A DNA stretch of 64,000 bases from Actinoplanes subtropicus (GCF_000721705.1 NZ_JOJL01000013.1:248001-312000); one strand, 5' to 3'. Counted from the first letter of the stretch, positions 1 through 9,763 are shown. Program-made: numbers and translations. The notes: generated by a model from the sequence alone, not told the origin.

Positions 1-41
1 GCCAGCGCGTGCGCGGCGATCAGGACGTTGTGCGTGGTCAT
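1..41 (-). CDS. 5' end of an unidentified gene cut by the window edge
   Basis: An ATG at 41 opens a frame that begins MTTHNVLIAAHAL and runs off the left edge. It overlaps the stop of the upstream exporter gene in an ATGA arrangement, and GGAGG lies about 6 bases upstream of the ATG, so the start is well supported and translation is probably coupled. Thirteen residues are too few to name a family. Position suggests co-expression with the DHA2-type exporter. Confidence 0.6.
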   Translation of the reverse strand, partial: MTTHNVLIAAHAL

Positions 42-1471
42 GCCACACCTCCGGGGACGAGCGCGATGTCCGGTCCGGGCGGGTCCGCCGCTGCTTCGGC
101 CGACCGCGATGGATAGCCGACGGACAGCAGCGCAATCAGACCCATCGCCACCGCCATCGCCACGAACGCGGCCGGCACCGCGTCCGCGTAACTGGTTGCC
201 GTGCCGAGCCGCCGGCTGACCAGCGACGTGAAGACGGCCAGGCCGAGGGCGCCGCCGAGGTTGCGGGCGGACTGCGAGAGCGCGGTCACCTCACCGTACG
301 AGGCTCCGATCGCCCGGTTGACCGCGGCGGTGCTCATCGCGCTGAACATGACGCCCACCCCGGCCCCGGCAAGCGCGATCGGCGCCGCCTGCGGATTGAC
401 GAAGGCGTGTGCATCGAAATCCGGGTGTGGCGCGGCGGCCGCGAGCCAGCCGAAACCGGCGACGCCCAGCACGCCGCCGATCAGCAGCACCGGCCGCCCG
501 CCGGCCCGGTCGAACAGCCGCGAGCCGATCTGCGCGGCGATCACGAAGCCGAGGAAGAACTTCAGGAACAGCAGCCCGGTGTCCATCGCCGACAGCCGCA
601 ACGATGACTGCCCGTACACGCTGAGGAAGAAGAAGGTGGAGACGAACGGCGCCGACGCGATCAAGGTGGCCGCGAGCGCGATCCCCAGCCGGCGGTCGCC
701 GAACGCCGACAACCGGACCAGCGGATCCCGTGCTCGTCGTTCGAGCGTGACGAAGACGACCAGCAGCCCGCCGCCGAGGCCGAGGACCGCCCAGGTCAGC
801 GTCGACGCCCAGCCCCACGCCGCCGACTGCTGCAGGCCGAGCACGCCCGCGGCCAGGCCGCCGCCGACGATTGCCGCGCCCGGCCAGTCGATCCGCGCCG
901 GCCGCCGGGCCGACGCCGGGGCGGCGATCGCGACCAGGACGAAACCGGCCAGCGCGATCGGCAGGTTGACCCAGAAGATCGCTCGCCAGGTCCACTCGGT
1001 CAGGTAGCCGCCGGCGATCGGGCCGGTCGCGGTCATCGCACCGGTGATGCCGAAGAACAACGCCATCGCGCGGCCGCGGTGGGCGGCCGGGAACGCTTGG
1101 ACGACGATGCCGACGGCGGCCGGGAACATCAGCGCCCCGGCGGCGCCCTGGGCCGCCCGTGCCGTGATCAGCCACGGCGCCGCCTCGACGCCGGCCGGCG
1201 CCAGGCCGCAGAGCAGCGACGTCGCGGCGAACGCGGCGATGCCGGCCAGCACCGCCCGGCGGTGCCCGTAGACGTCGGCCAGGCGGCCGCCGAGCGGCAG
1301 CAGCGCGGCGGTGGCGAGCAGATAGGCGTTGACGGCCCACTGGACGGCGTCCGGCGGGATACCGAGATCCCGTTGGATAGTGGGCGCGGTGAGCGCGACG
1401 ATCGTCTGGTCGATCGTCGTCATCGACACCGCGCAGATGAGCCCCGCGAGGGTCAGTGCGTGCCTTGGCAT
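38..1471 (-). CDS. MFS drug exporter, DHA2 (14-TM, EmrB/QacA-like) family
   Basis: Predicted proton-driven multidrug exporter of the cytoplasmic membrane, 477 residues from the ATG at 1471. An in-frame ATG at 1507 would add 12 unhelpful residues. The N-terminus has the family pattern: a first helix with TTIDQTIVALTAPTIQRDLG, then PLGGRLADVYGHRR (motif A, between TM2 and TM3) and about 14 hydrophobic segments. The substrate cannot be read from sequence. It overlaps the next gene by 4 bases, so the two probably share an operon. Confidence 0.88.
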   Translation of the reverse strand: MPRHALTLAGLICAVSMTTIDQTIVALTAPTIQRDLGIPPDAVQWAVNAYLLATAALLPLGGRLADVYGHRRAVLAGIAAFAATSLLCGLAPAGVEAAPWLITARAAQGAAGALMFPAAVGIVVQAFPAAHRGRAMALFFGITGAMTATGPIAGGYLTEWTWRAIFWVNLPIALAGFVLVAIAAPASARRPARIDWPGAAIVGGGLAAGVLGLQQSAAWGWASTLTWAVLGLGGGLLVVFVTLERRARDPLVRLSAFGDRRLGIALAATLIASAPFVSTFFFLSVYGQSSLRLSAMDTGLLFLKFFLGFVIAAQIGSRLFDRAGGRPVLLIGGVLGVAGFGWLAAAAPHPDFDAHAFVNPQAAPIALAGAGVGVMFSAMSTAAVNRAIGASYGEVTALSQSARNLGGALGLAVFTSLVSRRLGTATSYADAVPAAFVAMAVAMGLIALLSVGYPSRSAEAAADPPGPDIALVPGGVA

Positions 1472-1645
1472 GAGCGAAGCTTCGACGCATCGCCGAGGGC
1501 TGAGCATCAGTGAGATGACTTAACGGCGGTCCGAACGCCCAGGTATTACGTCGATCGTCTGATGTCAGGAAGCGCCCCCGAGCACAGGATCACCCTTGCC
1601 ACCGGGCGGAACGCCCGGTCACTGGACGTCGATGGGGGCAGCACG

Positions 1646-1992
1646 ATGACGGTCACTGAGCCGCGCCTGGACGGTCAACGCGAAATGGTGGACGTCGAGC
1701 GGCGGGCGATGCGCAAGATCCGGCGGGCTTTCCTGCCGATCATCGCGATGTGCCTGTTCATGCTCTACGTCGACCGGCTCAACATCTCGGTCGCGGCACT
1801 GCCGATGGACAAGCAGCTCGGCGTCTCGCTGACCACGTACGGCCTGATCGCGGGCGCATTCTTCTGGACGTACGCCCGGGCGAGGTGCCCAGCAACTACC
1901 TCGTACAGCGTCTGGGTGTGCGGCTCTGGGTCTCCCGGATCATCGTCTCCTGGGGCGTGGTCACCATGCTGACCGCGCTCGCCCAGGGCGTC
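1646..1992 (+). pseudogene. MFS transporter remnant (ACS/phthalate-permease type), frameshifted and truncated
   Basis: The frame from ATG 1646 reads MTVTEPRLDG, then a typical first helix (FLPIIAMCLFMLYVDRLNIS) and a second helix ending FFWTY. Near 1877 the frame breaks. The expected continuation (GEVPSNYLVQRLGVRLWVSR) carries on in the +1 frame, as if a single base were lost from a GCCC/GGGCGAG context. After LTALAQGV (about 1992) similarity stops altogether. Only about a quarter of a normal 430-residue carrier remains, so the gene is dead. Confidence 0.8.
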
Positions 1993-1994
1993 CG

Positions 1995-2165
1995 TCCCGC
2001 GTGCGCGTCCTCGATCGGGTGCTGACGCGGCTACGCGACCGGGGCGACGTGTGGCGGGCGCGCAAGGAGGAGATCGCCCGCTGGACGCTCGACCGTCCCG
2101 GCGAAGCGAGCTGGGTCGATCGGGCGTCCGCACCGATCATCGGACTGCCCGGCCGCAGCGTATGA
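1995..2165 (+). pseudogene. C-terminal remnant of a polysaccharide-deacetylase-like enzyme
   Basis: Immediately after the MFS remnant, a different frame reads SRVRVLDRVL, RDRGDVWRARKEEIARW and ends at TGA 2163-2165. The 'DVWrArreEIArhW' pattern is the usual C-terminal end of NodB/PuuE-type polysaccharide deacetylases. No start codon or catalytic domain is present. It probably arrived at its current place by a deletion that removed the transporter 3' half and most of the deacetylase. The assignment rests on a short motif. Confidence 0.5.
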
Positions 2166-2207
2166 CCTCGGGAGGGGGACCGCTGCCGACGAGGTCGCGG
2201 GAACGGC

Positions 2208-2449
2208 CGGTCCGTGGCCTCGCCCCCGACGTGGTCGCCGCGACCTATCCGGCCGTCTGGATCTACTTCGCCGGCCCGCTGCTCGGCGCCGCCGTCGCCG
2301 CCGCGACCGTGCGATGGGCCGGGCGCTCGCCGCTGACCGGCAAGCTGTGCCACGACCCGGCCGTCGTGTGCCACATGCGCTGCCCGCTCCCGCACTCGTC
2401 AGCGATGGCGGACGACTTATCCGGGGTCGGATCGCAGCGCGTCCCGTAG
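2208..2449 (+). pseudogene. C-terminal remnant of an aquaporin/MIP channel
   Basis: A third frame encodes GLAPDVVAA, AVWIYFAGPLLGAAVAA and TGKLCHDP. This resembles the last MIP helix (the 'NPAR-xFGPALV ... WIYxxGPxxGA' region) and the tail found in actinobacterial aquaporins. No NPA box or earlier helices precede it. The end overlaps the 3' end of the convergent LAL regulator by about 30 bases. This is the third truncated gene in a row in this stretch. Confidence 0.5.
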
Positions 2450-5119
2450 CGCGGCCCGGCTGGTCACACCAAGCTTGGGGAACGCCCGGTAAAGGTGAGC
2501 GCGGACGGTGTGCTGCGACAGCAGCAGCCGATCGGCGATCTGCTTGTTGGACAGGCCGGACGCGGCGAGGGTGGCGATCTGCCGCTCCTGATTGGTGAGG
2601 GCGTCGTCGCGCCGGTGCGCTCCGGCCACCCGCAGTTCGCTGTCCGCCCGGGCGGCCCACGGCCTGGCCCCGAGCCTACCGAACTCCTCGCGGGCAGCGG
2701 TGAGGTGGACGCGGGCGTCCGTGGTGGCCCGGTCGCGGCGCAGCCGTTCGCCGTACATGAGGCGTACCCGGGCATAGTCGAAGGGCCACCGATCGGCGTC
2801 GGGGATCGCCAGCGCCCGCGCGAACTCGCCGGCCGCCCCTTCCTCGGCGGTCACAGCGGACCCGGCGGCGGCGTAAAGCGCGTACCGCGGGGAGATCGTC
2901 GCGATCTTCGCCTCCCGCATCGCGGCCACATGCGCGGCCGCCTGGGTCGCGCGCCCGCTGCGGACGGCCGCCTCCACCAGATCCAGGGGAGTCCACAACG
3001 CGTACGCGACGTGCGGCGCGAACATTCCGGCCGGGCTGATGGCGGCCAGCTGCCGGTACGCCTCGTCGAAGTCACCGCCGGCCAGCGCGGCCAGCCCGCG
3101 CACGTGCCGGCCGAAGACCTCCACGCCGCGGACCAGCCGCGGCGCCGCCCAGCGCGTCATGTCGTCGGCCAACGAGTGTGCCGTGCCGGTGTCGCCGCGC
3201 GCGGCGGCGATCCAGCCCAGCACGAGCCGCAGCGGCCACGCCATCAAGTCGTACCCGTGGGCTTGGCACAGCCGCAGGCCCTCCTCGGCGGAGGCGCCAG
3301 CTGCATCCCACCGGCCGGCGAAGTAGTCGTCCACCGACTCGTACAGCAGCGCGTTGACGCCGGTGCCGACGGCGCCGCCGGACCGGGCGGCGGTCGTGAT
3401 CCGCCGCAGCGGTTCCCGGCAGGCTCCGATCCGATCGAGGTACACCCCGGAGCGGATGATCTGGTCGGCTCGGATCAGGTCGGTCTCCCGGGGCAGCCGC
3501 CGGATCTCGGCGTCCAGCGCAGGCAGGACCTGCCCCGCGGCACGCACCGGATCGCCGACCGCGAGCGTCTGCAGCAGCAACGGTGCCGGCTTGCGCGGTT
3601 CGAGCCGGGCGAGCGCGGTCAGATAGATCGCCCACAGGTCCTCGCGCATCGCCCACTGGCAGACCTGAAGCATCTGCCACAGCGCCGCCACGACGATATG
3701 GTCGTCGGCGCGCAGCGGACCGTCGTACGCCTCGAGGCCGCCGGCGAGCAACCGATGCGCGGTCACGATGTCGCCGTCGCCGTTGAGCAGGATCACCGCC
3801 GCCGCGACCGCAGCCTGCAGGGAACCGGCACGGCCCGGGTCGGCCCGGTGGGCGTCGGCGAGCAGCCGCGGCGCCTGATCGATGGCCCCGTTGATGTCGG
3901 CGCCGACCAACGCCGCCTCGGCCATCCGGCGGCTGCGGGCCGGCGCGTCCTCCCTGAGATCCGCCGCGCGCAGCAGCGCGGCCACTGCGCCTACGCCGTC
4001 GCCGCGGCGCAGCGTCACCCGCGCGGCCTCCTCGAGCAGCACGGCGATCCGTTCGTCCGGTTCGGTCGCCGCCTCGGCCAGATGCCAGGCCCGCCGCACC
4101 GGCTCGCCGGTCAGCTGCCCGGCGAGCGCTCGATGTGCCGCGCGACGTTCATCGCTGGTGGACATCTCGACCACCGCGGACCGGGTCAGCGGATGCCGGA
4201 AGGCGAGGCGGCCGGTCTCTTCGTCGATCTCGATCAGGCGGGCCCGCTCGGCCGGGCCGAGATCCTCGATCTCGCGCAGCCGGGGCGCCGCGGCCTGCAG
4301 CACGTCAAGCCGGCCCGTGGTGTCCAGCGCGGCGAGTAGCAGCAACTGCCGGGTCGGCGCGGGCAGGTCGACGACCCGCGCGGCGAAAAGCTGCTGCAAG
4401 CGCCGGTTCAACGGGAGGCGGTCCACAGCCGGCTCGGCCGGCAGCGCCCCGGCGAGTTCGTGCAACGCCAGCGGATTGCCCTGGGCCGCGGCGATGATCC
4501 GGCCCCGCGTCTCGGCCGGCAGATCGGGGTAGCCGTGCGCGAGAAGCCGGGCGGCGTCCGGCTCGTCGAGCGGCTCGATCGGCCGGGTGAGGATGCCGGT
4601 ACGCTCGAAGAACGTCTCCTCGTCGGTACGCGCGGCCGCGAGCAGCGCCACCCGGCTCCCGGTCAGCCGGCGGGCGACGAAGCCGAGCACCACGGCGCTG
4701 GCCCGGTCCAGCCAGGGCAGATCGTCGACCAGCAGCAGCACGGGGCGTTCGCGGGCGGTGTCCCGTAGGAGGCTGAGCACGGCGGTGGACACGACGAACC
4801 GGTCAGGTTGCGGTCCCTGTTCCAGGCCGAGTGCCACGCCGAGCGCCAGCCGATCCGCTGCGGTCTGGCTGCTCAGGGCGCTGTGCAGGGGTAGCAACAG
4901 CTGGTTGAGCGCGGCGAAGCTGATCTCGGCCTCGAACTGCGCGCCGCTCGCCCGCAGCACGGTGGCCTCGACGCCGGCGGCGACCGCTTCGATCAGCGCG
5001 GTCTTGCCGATTCCGGGATCGCCGGTGACCAGCAGTGCGCCGCCGCCGCCGGCGAAGGCTCGCTCGAGAAAGCCGGTGAGGTCCGCGGTCTCGCGGGTCC
5101 GGCCGATCAGCACGGTCAA
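2417..5119 (-). CDS. LuxR-family LAL (MalT-like) regulator, AAA ATPase plus HTH
   Basis: About 900 residues. The likely start is TTG 5119 (overlapping the upstream stop as TTGA) or GTG 5113. The N-terminus has a P-loop GDPGIGKT (about residues 33-40) and a Walker B strand LLLVDDLPW. A long helical-repeat middle follows, then a LuxR C-terminal HTH with LTNQERQIATLAASGLSNKQ and QHTVRAHLYR. The protein should switch between ATP states on ligand or partner binding and activate transcription. It is a tandem paralogue of the upstream gene, with the same domain order, and is probably co-transcribed with it. The target is unknown. Confidence 0.85.
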   Translation of the reverse strand: MTVLIGRTRETADLTGFLERAFAGGGGALLVTGDPGIGKTALIEAVAAGVEATVLRASGAQFEAEISFAALNQLLLPLHSALSSQTAADRLALGVALGLEQGPQPDRFVVSTAVLSLLRDTARERPVLLLVDDLPWLDRASAVVLGFVARRLTGSRVALLAAARTDEETFFERTGILTRPIEPLDEPDAARLLAHGYPDLPAETRGRIIAAAQGNPLALHELAGALPAEPAVDRLPLNRRLQQLFAARVVDLPAPTRQLLLLAALDTTGRLDVLQAAAPRLREIEDLGPAERARLIEIDEETGRLAFRHPLTRSAVVEMSTSDERRAAHRALAGQLTGEPVRRAWHLAEAATEPDERIAVLLEEAARVTLRRGDGVGAVAALLRAADLREDAPARSRRMAEAALVGADINGAIDQAPRLLADAHRADPGRAGSLQAAVAAAVILLNGDGDIVTAHRLLAGGLEAYDGPLRADDHIVVAALWQMLQVCQWAMREDLWAIYLTALARLEPRKPAPLLLQTLAVGDPVRAAGQVLPALDAEIRRLPRETDLIRADQIIRSGVYLDRIGACREPLRRITTAARSGGAVGTGVNALLYESVDDYFAGRWDAAGASAEEGLRLCQAHGYDLMAWPLRLVLGWIAAARGDTGTAHSLADDMTRWAAPRLVRGVEVFGRHVRGLAALAGGDFDEAYRQLAAISPAGMFAPHVAYALWTPLDLVEAAVRSGRATQAAAHVAAMREAKIATISPRYALYAAAGSAVTAEEGAAGEFARALAIPDADRWPFDYARVRLMYGERLRRDRATTDARVHLTAAREEFGRLGARPWAARADSELRVAGAHRRDDALTNQERQIATLAASGLSNKQIADRLLLSQHTVRAHLYRAFPKLGVTSRAALRDALRSDPG

Positions 5120-7821
5120 CCGGGGAGCCCGTCCGTCGGGGGGATGACGTCCCGCAGCGCCGCGCGGGTGGTCACCCCGAGCTTCGGGAAGATGCGGTAC
5201 AGGTGCGAGCCGACCGTACGCGGCGACAAGAACAGCCGCTGGCCGATCTGCTTGTTGGTGAGCCCTGCGGCGGCCAGGACCGCGATCTGCTCCTCCTGCG
5301 CGGAGAGCGGCTGCCGTTCGACGCCGGCCGTGGCCTGCCCGGTGGCGCGCAACGCTTCCGTCGCACGCGTCGCCCAGGGCGCGGCACCGAGCTGCCGGAA
5401 GGCCTCTGCGGCCGCGGCCAGGTGGCGGCGGGCGCCCGCGGTGTCGCGCAGCTGGCGCAGCCGTTCGCCGGCCAGCAGCCGGACCCGGGCGAGGTCGAAC
5501 GGCCACCGGTCGACGTCGGGAATGCTCAGCGCCCGGGCGAACGCAGCCGCCGCGTCGTCGTCCGGGGCGACGAGGGCGTGCCCGGCCGCGCACAGCAGGG
5601 CCAGCCGGTTCGAGATGCGGTCGACGCGCGCCGCGTCGAGGGCGGCGAGATGGGCCACTGCCTTGGCCCGCCGTCCGGTGCGCACGGCGGCCTCGATCAG
5701 ATCGAGTGGCACCCACAGCGCGTAGGCGACGTGCGACGCCAGCTCGCCGGGTGGGCTGATCGCCGCGGCCTGCCGGTAGGCCTCGGCGAAGTCGGACCGG
5801 CCGAGCGCGGCCACCGTGCGTACGTGCCGGGCGGCGATCTCGCCCTGATCCATCCCGCGGGGACGGGCCCACCCCAGGATCTCGCCGACCAGTTCCTCGG
5901 TGTCATCCTCGCCACGCAGCGCGGCCAGCAGAGCCCGCCGGTGCAGCAGCACCCAGGCCTGCAGCGGGGCGTCCCCGGCCCGGCACAGCTCGGCGCCATC
6001 GTCGGCGAGCCGGGCGGCCTCGTCCCACCGGCCGGCGAGGATGTGATCGAGAGCCAGGTGGGCAAGGGCGGTCGCGGCCGGGGTCAACGCGCCGCCGCTG
6101 CGGCTCTCGGCCTGCACCCGCCGCAGCGCGGCCCGGCAGCCCGCCAGCCGGTCGGTGTAGATGCAGGCCGAGGCGATCGTGAGCACCCGTACCAGGTCTG
6201 TCTCGGCGCCCAGGCCGGCGACCGCGGCGTCCAGGTCGGCCAGCACGGCCGGGGTCACCCGGGCCGGGTCGGCATAGGTGCGAGCCAGCAGGAGCAAATC
6301 GTCGGAGACCTCGCCGGCCCAATGCTCGATCGCCGCGTAGAACGGCGTCCACATCTCCGTTCGACCGCCGAACCAGCAGACCAGCAGCAGCGCGGAGAGC
6401 GCCTGCTGCAGGGCGTCGTCGGCCGGGCGGCCGGCGCGGGCGCGCGACTCGATCAGGCCGACCAGCACCCGATGCGCGATCTGCGCCGTGCCGTCGCCGG
6501 TCAGCACCAGGAACGCCGAGGCGACCGCGGCCCACATGGCGGCGCTTGACAACGGATCCGCCGGTGCCGTCCGGTCCCGCAGGTACACCGCCGGATCGCC
6601 GCCACCAGCGATCCCGGCGCTCACGTAGGCCGCGCGCATCATCCGCCGGTCCCGTCCGGCCGGGTCGGGGCTGAGATCGGCGGCGCGCACGAAGGCGGCC
6701 ACCGCGCCCGCGGCGTCCCCGCGCCGCATGACCTGGTGTGCGACCTGCTCGAGCAGGACGGCGGCCAGTTCGTCCGGGCCGGCGGCAGCCTCGGCCAGGT
6801 GCCACGCCCGCCGCTCGGGCTGGCCGGTCAGGTGTGCGGCGAGGTCACGGTGGGCCCGGCGCCGCTGGTCGGCCGACGACATCCGCACGACCGCCGCCTG
6901 GCCCAGGGGATGCAGGAACCGCAGTCGGGCGTTGCCGGCCGACACCTCGATCAGCCGGGCCTGCTCCGCCGCGCTGAGCACGTCGAGGCGGGGCGGCCCA
7001 GCCGCGGCTCGCAGCAGGCGTAGGTCGCCGGTGCCGTCCAGGGCCGCCAGCAGCAGCAGGCGCCGGGTCTCGTCGGGCAGATCGCGCACCCGGTCCGCGA
7101 AGAGGTCGGCGAGCCGGGTCGCTCCCCTCGTCCCGGCCGACCGGTCGGCGGCCAGCTCGTGCAGGGCCAGCGGGTTGCCGCGGGCGGCCGCGAGCACCCA
7201 CCGGCGAGTCTCGGCTCCCAGAGCGGGGTAGGCGGTGCGCAACAGCGCCACCGCCGGTGCGTCGGTCAGCGGCCGGAGCTCCCGGCTCGGGATCCCGGCC
7301 CCCTCGAACGAGCCGGTCCGCGCCGTGGCCAACAGCGCGACCTGGCTCTCGGCCAGCCGCCGGGCGACGAAGCCGAGCACCATGCCGCTGGCCCGGTCGA
7401 ACCAGGGCAGGTCGTCGACGACCAGCAGCAACGGACGGTCCTGCGCGGCCCGCCGCAGCAGGGACAGCACGGCCGTGGAGACCAGCAGCCGACCGACGCC
7501 CACATCCGCCGTCGGCTCGAACAGCGCGGTCAGCCCGGCCCGGGCCGGGGCGGGCAACTCGCCGACCAGGCCGCCCAGCGGCAACAGCAACTGATGGAGA
7601 TCGGCGAAGCTGACTTCGGCCTGATACTGGCTACCGGCTCCGCGAATCACTGTCACGTCAGGCCGGTCGGCTGCTGTCCCGCGGACCACCTCGTCGAGCA
7701 GGGCGGTCTTACCCACGCCCGGCTCGCCGGTGATCAGCAGAGCGCCGCCGTCATGGAGCGCGTCATCCCGGAAAGCGGCAACCGCGGCAAGGTCTACCTC
7801 CCGCCCGAAAAGCCCACCCAC
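5116..7821 (-). CDS. LuxR-family LAL (MalT-like) regulator, paralogue of the downstream gene
   Basis: 901 residues from GTG 7821. Walker A GEPGVGKT is at about 32-39 and Walker B LLLVVDD at about 131-137. An alpha-helical sensor region of roughly 600 residues follows, then a C-terminal LuxR HTH (LSAQEEQIAVLAAAGLTNKQ, then RTVGSHLYRIFPKLGV). The 3' end overlaps the start of the second LAL gene by 4 bases, and the two share long similar stretches (SFADLHQLLLPL against SFAALNQLLLPL). This points to tandem duplication. Confidence 0.86.
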   Translation of the reverse strand: MGGLFGREVDLAAVAAFRDDALHDGGALLITGEPGVGKTALLDEVVRGTAADRPDVTVIRGAGSQYQAEVSFADLHQLLLPLGGLVGELPAPARAGLTALFEPTADVGVGRLLVSTAVLSLLRRAAQDRPLLLVVDDLPWFDRASGMVLGFVARRLAESQVALLATARTGSFEGAGIPSRELRPLTDAPAVALLRTAYPALGAETRRWVLAAARGNPLALHELAADRSAGTRGATRLADLFADRVRDLPDETRRLLLLAALDGTGDLRLLRAAAGPPRLDVLSAAEQARLIEVSAGNARLRFLHPLGQAAVVRMSSADQRRRAHRDLAAHLTGQPERRAWHLAEAAAGPDELAAVLLEQVAHQVMRRGDAAGAVAAFVRAADLSPDPAGRDRRMMRAAYVSAGIAGGGDPAVYLRDRTAPADPLSSAAMWAAVASAFLVLTGDGTAQIAHRVLVGLIESRARAGRPADDALQQALSALLLVCWFGGRTEMWTPFYAAIEHWAGEVSDDLLLLARTYADPARVTPAVLADLDAAVAGLGAETDLVRVLTIASACIYTDRLAGCRAALRRVQAESRSGGALTPAATALAHLALDHILAGRWDEAARLADDGAELCRAGDAPLQAWVLLHRRALLAALRGEDDTEELVGEILGWARPRGMDQGEIAARHVRTVAALGRSDFAEAYRQAAAISPPGELASHVAYALWVPLDLIEAAVRTGRRAKAVAHLAALDAARVDRISNRLALLCAAGHALVAPDDDAAAAFARALSIPDVDRWPFDLARVRLLAGERLRQLRDTAGARRHLAAAAEAFRQLGAAPWATRATEALRATGQATAGVERQPLSAQEEQIAVLAAAGLTNKQIGQRLFLSPRTVGSHLYRIFPKLGVTTRAALRDVIPPTDGLPG

Positions 7822-8159
7822 CGCACCACCTCGGCCCGTCCCCCTTCGCCCCTGAGCAGGGATGCTACGCCCGTGGACAGAACGCCGGGACCGGCGGCCG
7901 GGCGGTGATCTCCTCCGCCGTGAGCTTTCCTAGCCGCATCGGCCGTGCGGATCCATGTGCCACAGGAATCGCTCTACCGATCGACATGCGTGGGGAGACC
8001 CCAAGTCGGCGCAACTCCCGGCGCCCAAGCTAGCAGCGTCGCGAGGCCGGGCGGCGGTGACGTGATCGCCGCAACGCGGGGGGGTCGACGACGTGAGGTT
8101 TGGCCGCTCGTTCTCAACGCGCGGCGCCGGAGCGCACCCTGCGGATCGATGGTCTTCGG
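7822..8159. other. Intergenic region upstream of the LAL pair
   Basis: 338 bases between the LAL gene start and the 3' end of the ECF sigma gene, both on the minus strand. It must carry the LAL promoter. I see no coding frame with family similarity and no convincing hairpin or operator. Confidence 0.5.
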
Positions 8160-9410
8160 TTACGGCTGTCGCAGGTTGCGCGCTACCTCGGTCAACCGTT
8201 CGGTGAGAAAAGCGCGCTCGATCTCGTTGTCGGTGAGAGTCAGCGCCTCCTCGTAGGCCGCCATGGCCTGTGGCCAGTTCTCCAGCCGGCGCAGGAAGTC
8301 GGCCCGAGCGGCGCTGAGATATCCGTAGGTGGCCAGGGCCGGATCGGCCAGCAACGGACTCAGCGCATCGAGTCCGGCCCCGGGCCCGTCACGCATCCCG
8401 ATCGCGACGGCGCGATTGAGCTCGACCACGGGCGAGGGCCACAGCCGGAGCAGGACGTCATAGATGCTGACGATCTCGGTCCAGTCGGTGTCCGACCAGC
8501 TCGGCGCCTCGGCGTGCAGGGCAGCGATCGCGGCCTGAAGGGCATACCGGCTCGGTGGCCGCCGCAGCAGGGCCTCGGTCAGCAACGACCGGCCCTCGGC
8601 GATGAGCTGCCGGTCCCACCGCGAGCGGTCCTGTTCGGACAACAGCGCCATACGCCCGTCCGCGGTCATCCGGGTCTCCTGACGTGACGCTATGAGCAGC
8701 AGCAGAGCCAGCAGGGCACTGGTCTCCCCGTTGGTCGGCATGATCAGATGCAGCATTCGGGCGAGCCTGATCGCGCTGTCGGTCAGGTCACGGCGCACCA
8801 GGTCGGTGCCGAGCGGCGCGGTGTGGCCGGTGGTGAAGATGAGATGGACGACCTCGAGGACCGCCGTGACCCGCTCCTCGAGCTGATCCGGGCCGGGCAC
8901 CCGGTAGGGGATGCGGGCCGCGGCGATCTTCTTCTTGGCCCGGGTGATCCGGGCCGCCATGGTGGCGGGCGGTACCAGGAAGGCCCGCGCCACCTCAGGC
9001 GTGGACAGGCCGCAGACCAGGCGAAGCGTCAGCGCCACCCGCGCTTCGATCGACAGCGCGGGGTGGGTGCAGGTGAAGATGAGCCGGAGCCGGTCGTCGT
9101 TCAGGGCGTCCTCGGGTCCCTGCACCGTCTCGTCCGCGACCAGCAGGGGCATCTTCCGACGGAACACCGACTCGCGGCGCAGCACGTCGCGGGCCCGGTT
9201 GCGGGCAATGCTGGTGAGCCACGCGCCCGGCCGCTCCGGGACGCCGCTCTCCCCCCAGGTCTCCAAGGCCTGCGCATACGCATCCTGGGCGCACTCCTCG
9301 GCCAGGTCGAGATCCCGGGTGAGCTGGGCGGTGGCGCCGAGCACCTTGGCCCATTCGCGGCGATGGGCCTCGGTCACCGCCGCGACGACCTCGTCCCTCG
9401 TATCGCTCAC
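8160..9410 (-). CDS. ECF RNA polymerase sigma factor, ECF42 type
   Basis: 416 residues from GTG 9410, far longer than a minimal ECF sigma. Region 2 (LDLAEECAQDAYAQALETWG, then PGAWLTSIARNRARDVLRRE) and region 4 (EARVALTLRLVCGLSTPEVA) sit in the first half. A long helical, TPR-like extension fills the second half, including LLLIASRQETRMTADGRM. This matches the ECF42 group, whose members lack an anti-sigma factor and sit beside DGPF/YCII proteins, exactly as here. The gene overlaps its DGPF partner by 4 bases (GTGA), so the two are translationally coupled. Confidence 0.9.
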   Translation of the reverse strand: MSDTRDEVVAAVTEAHRREWAKVLGATAQLTRDLDLAEECAQDAYAQALETWGESGVPERPGAWLTSIARNRARDVLRRESVFRRKMPLLVADETVQGPEDALNDDRLRLIFTCTHPALSIEARVALTLRLVCGLSTPEVARAFLVPPATMAARITRAKKKIAAARIPYRVPGPDQLEERVTAVLEVVHLIFTTGHTAPLGTDLVRRDLTDSAIRLARMLHLIMPTNGETSALLALLLLIASRQETRMTADGRMALLSEQDRSRWDRQLIAEGRSLLTEALLRRPPSRYALQAAIAALHAEAPSWSDTDWTEIVSIYDVLLRLWPSPVVELNRAVAIGMRDGPGAGLDALSPLLADPALATYGYLSAARADFLRRLENWPQAMAAYEEALTLTDNEIERAFLTERLTEVARNLRQP

Positions 9411-9763
9411 CCGCGGTCGACCACCGGACGGATCTCCAGGCCGCTGTGCATGTAGTTCAGCTCGGGCAGCAGCCTCGCCAGCCTCATGACCTCATCCAGA
9501 TCGGCCGCTTCGAGCAGGTAGTAGCCGCCGAGCCCCTCCTTGGTCTCCAGGAACGGGCCGTCGGTGATGTGGATCTTACCGAGCGCGTCCGCCCGCAGCG
9601 AGGTAGCAGTGGGCGCGGACTCGAGCTGCCGGCCGTCGAGGACCCGGGAGCCGGCCTCAGCGTGGAAAGCCGCGTGGCCGGCGTCGTGCGCCCGCCACTG
9701 CTCATCGGTCATCGCATCCCACTGCTCGGCGTCGCCGTAGATGAGGATCATGTACTTGGCCAT
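9407..9763 (-). CDS. DGPF-domain (YCII-related) protein, ECF42 partner
   Basis: 118 residues from ATG 9763 (MAKYMILIYGDAEQW). It carries the YCII/DGPF core with ITDGPFLETKEGLGGYYLLE. In this family the ferredoxin-like fold often keeps an Asp or His pocket, but the reaction is not known. It lies immediately upstream of, and overlaps, the ECF42 sigma gene. Such DGPF genes are the usual targets of ECF42 factors, so autoregulation of the pair is likely. Confidence 0.9.
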   Translation of the reverse strand: MAKYMILIYGDAEQWDAMTDEQWRAHDAGHAAFHAEAGSRVLDGRQLESAPTATSLRADALGKIHITDGPFLETKEGLGGYYLLEAADLDEVMRLARLLPELNYMHSGLEIRPVVDRG

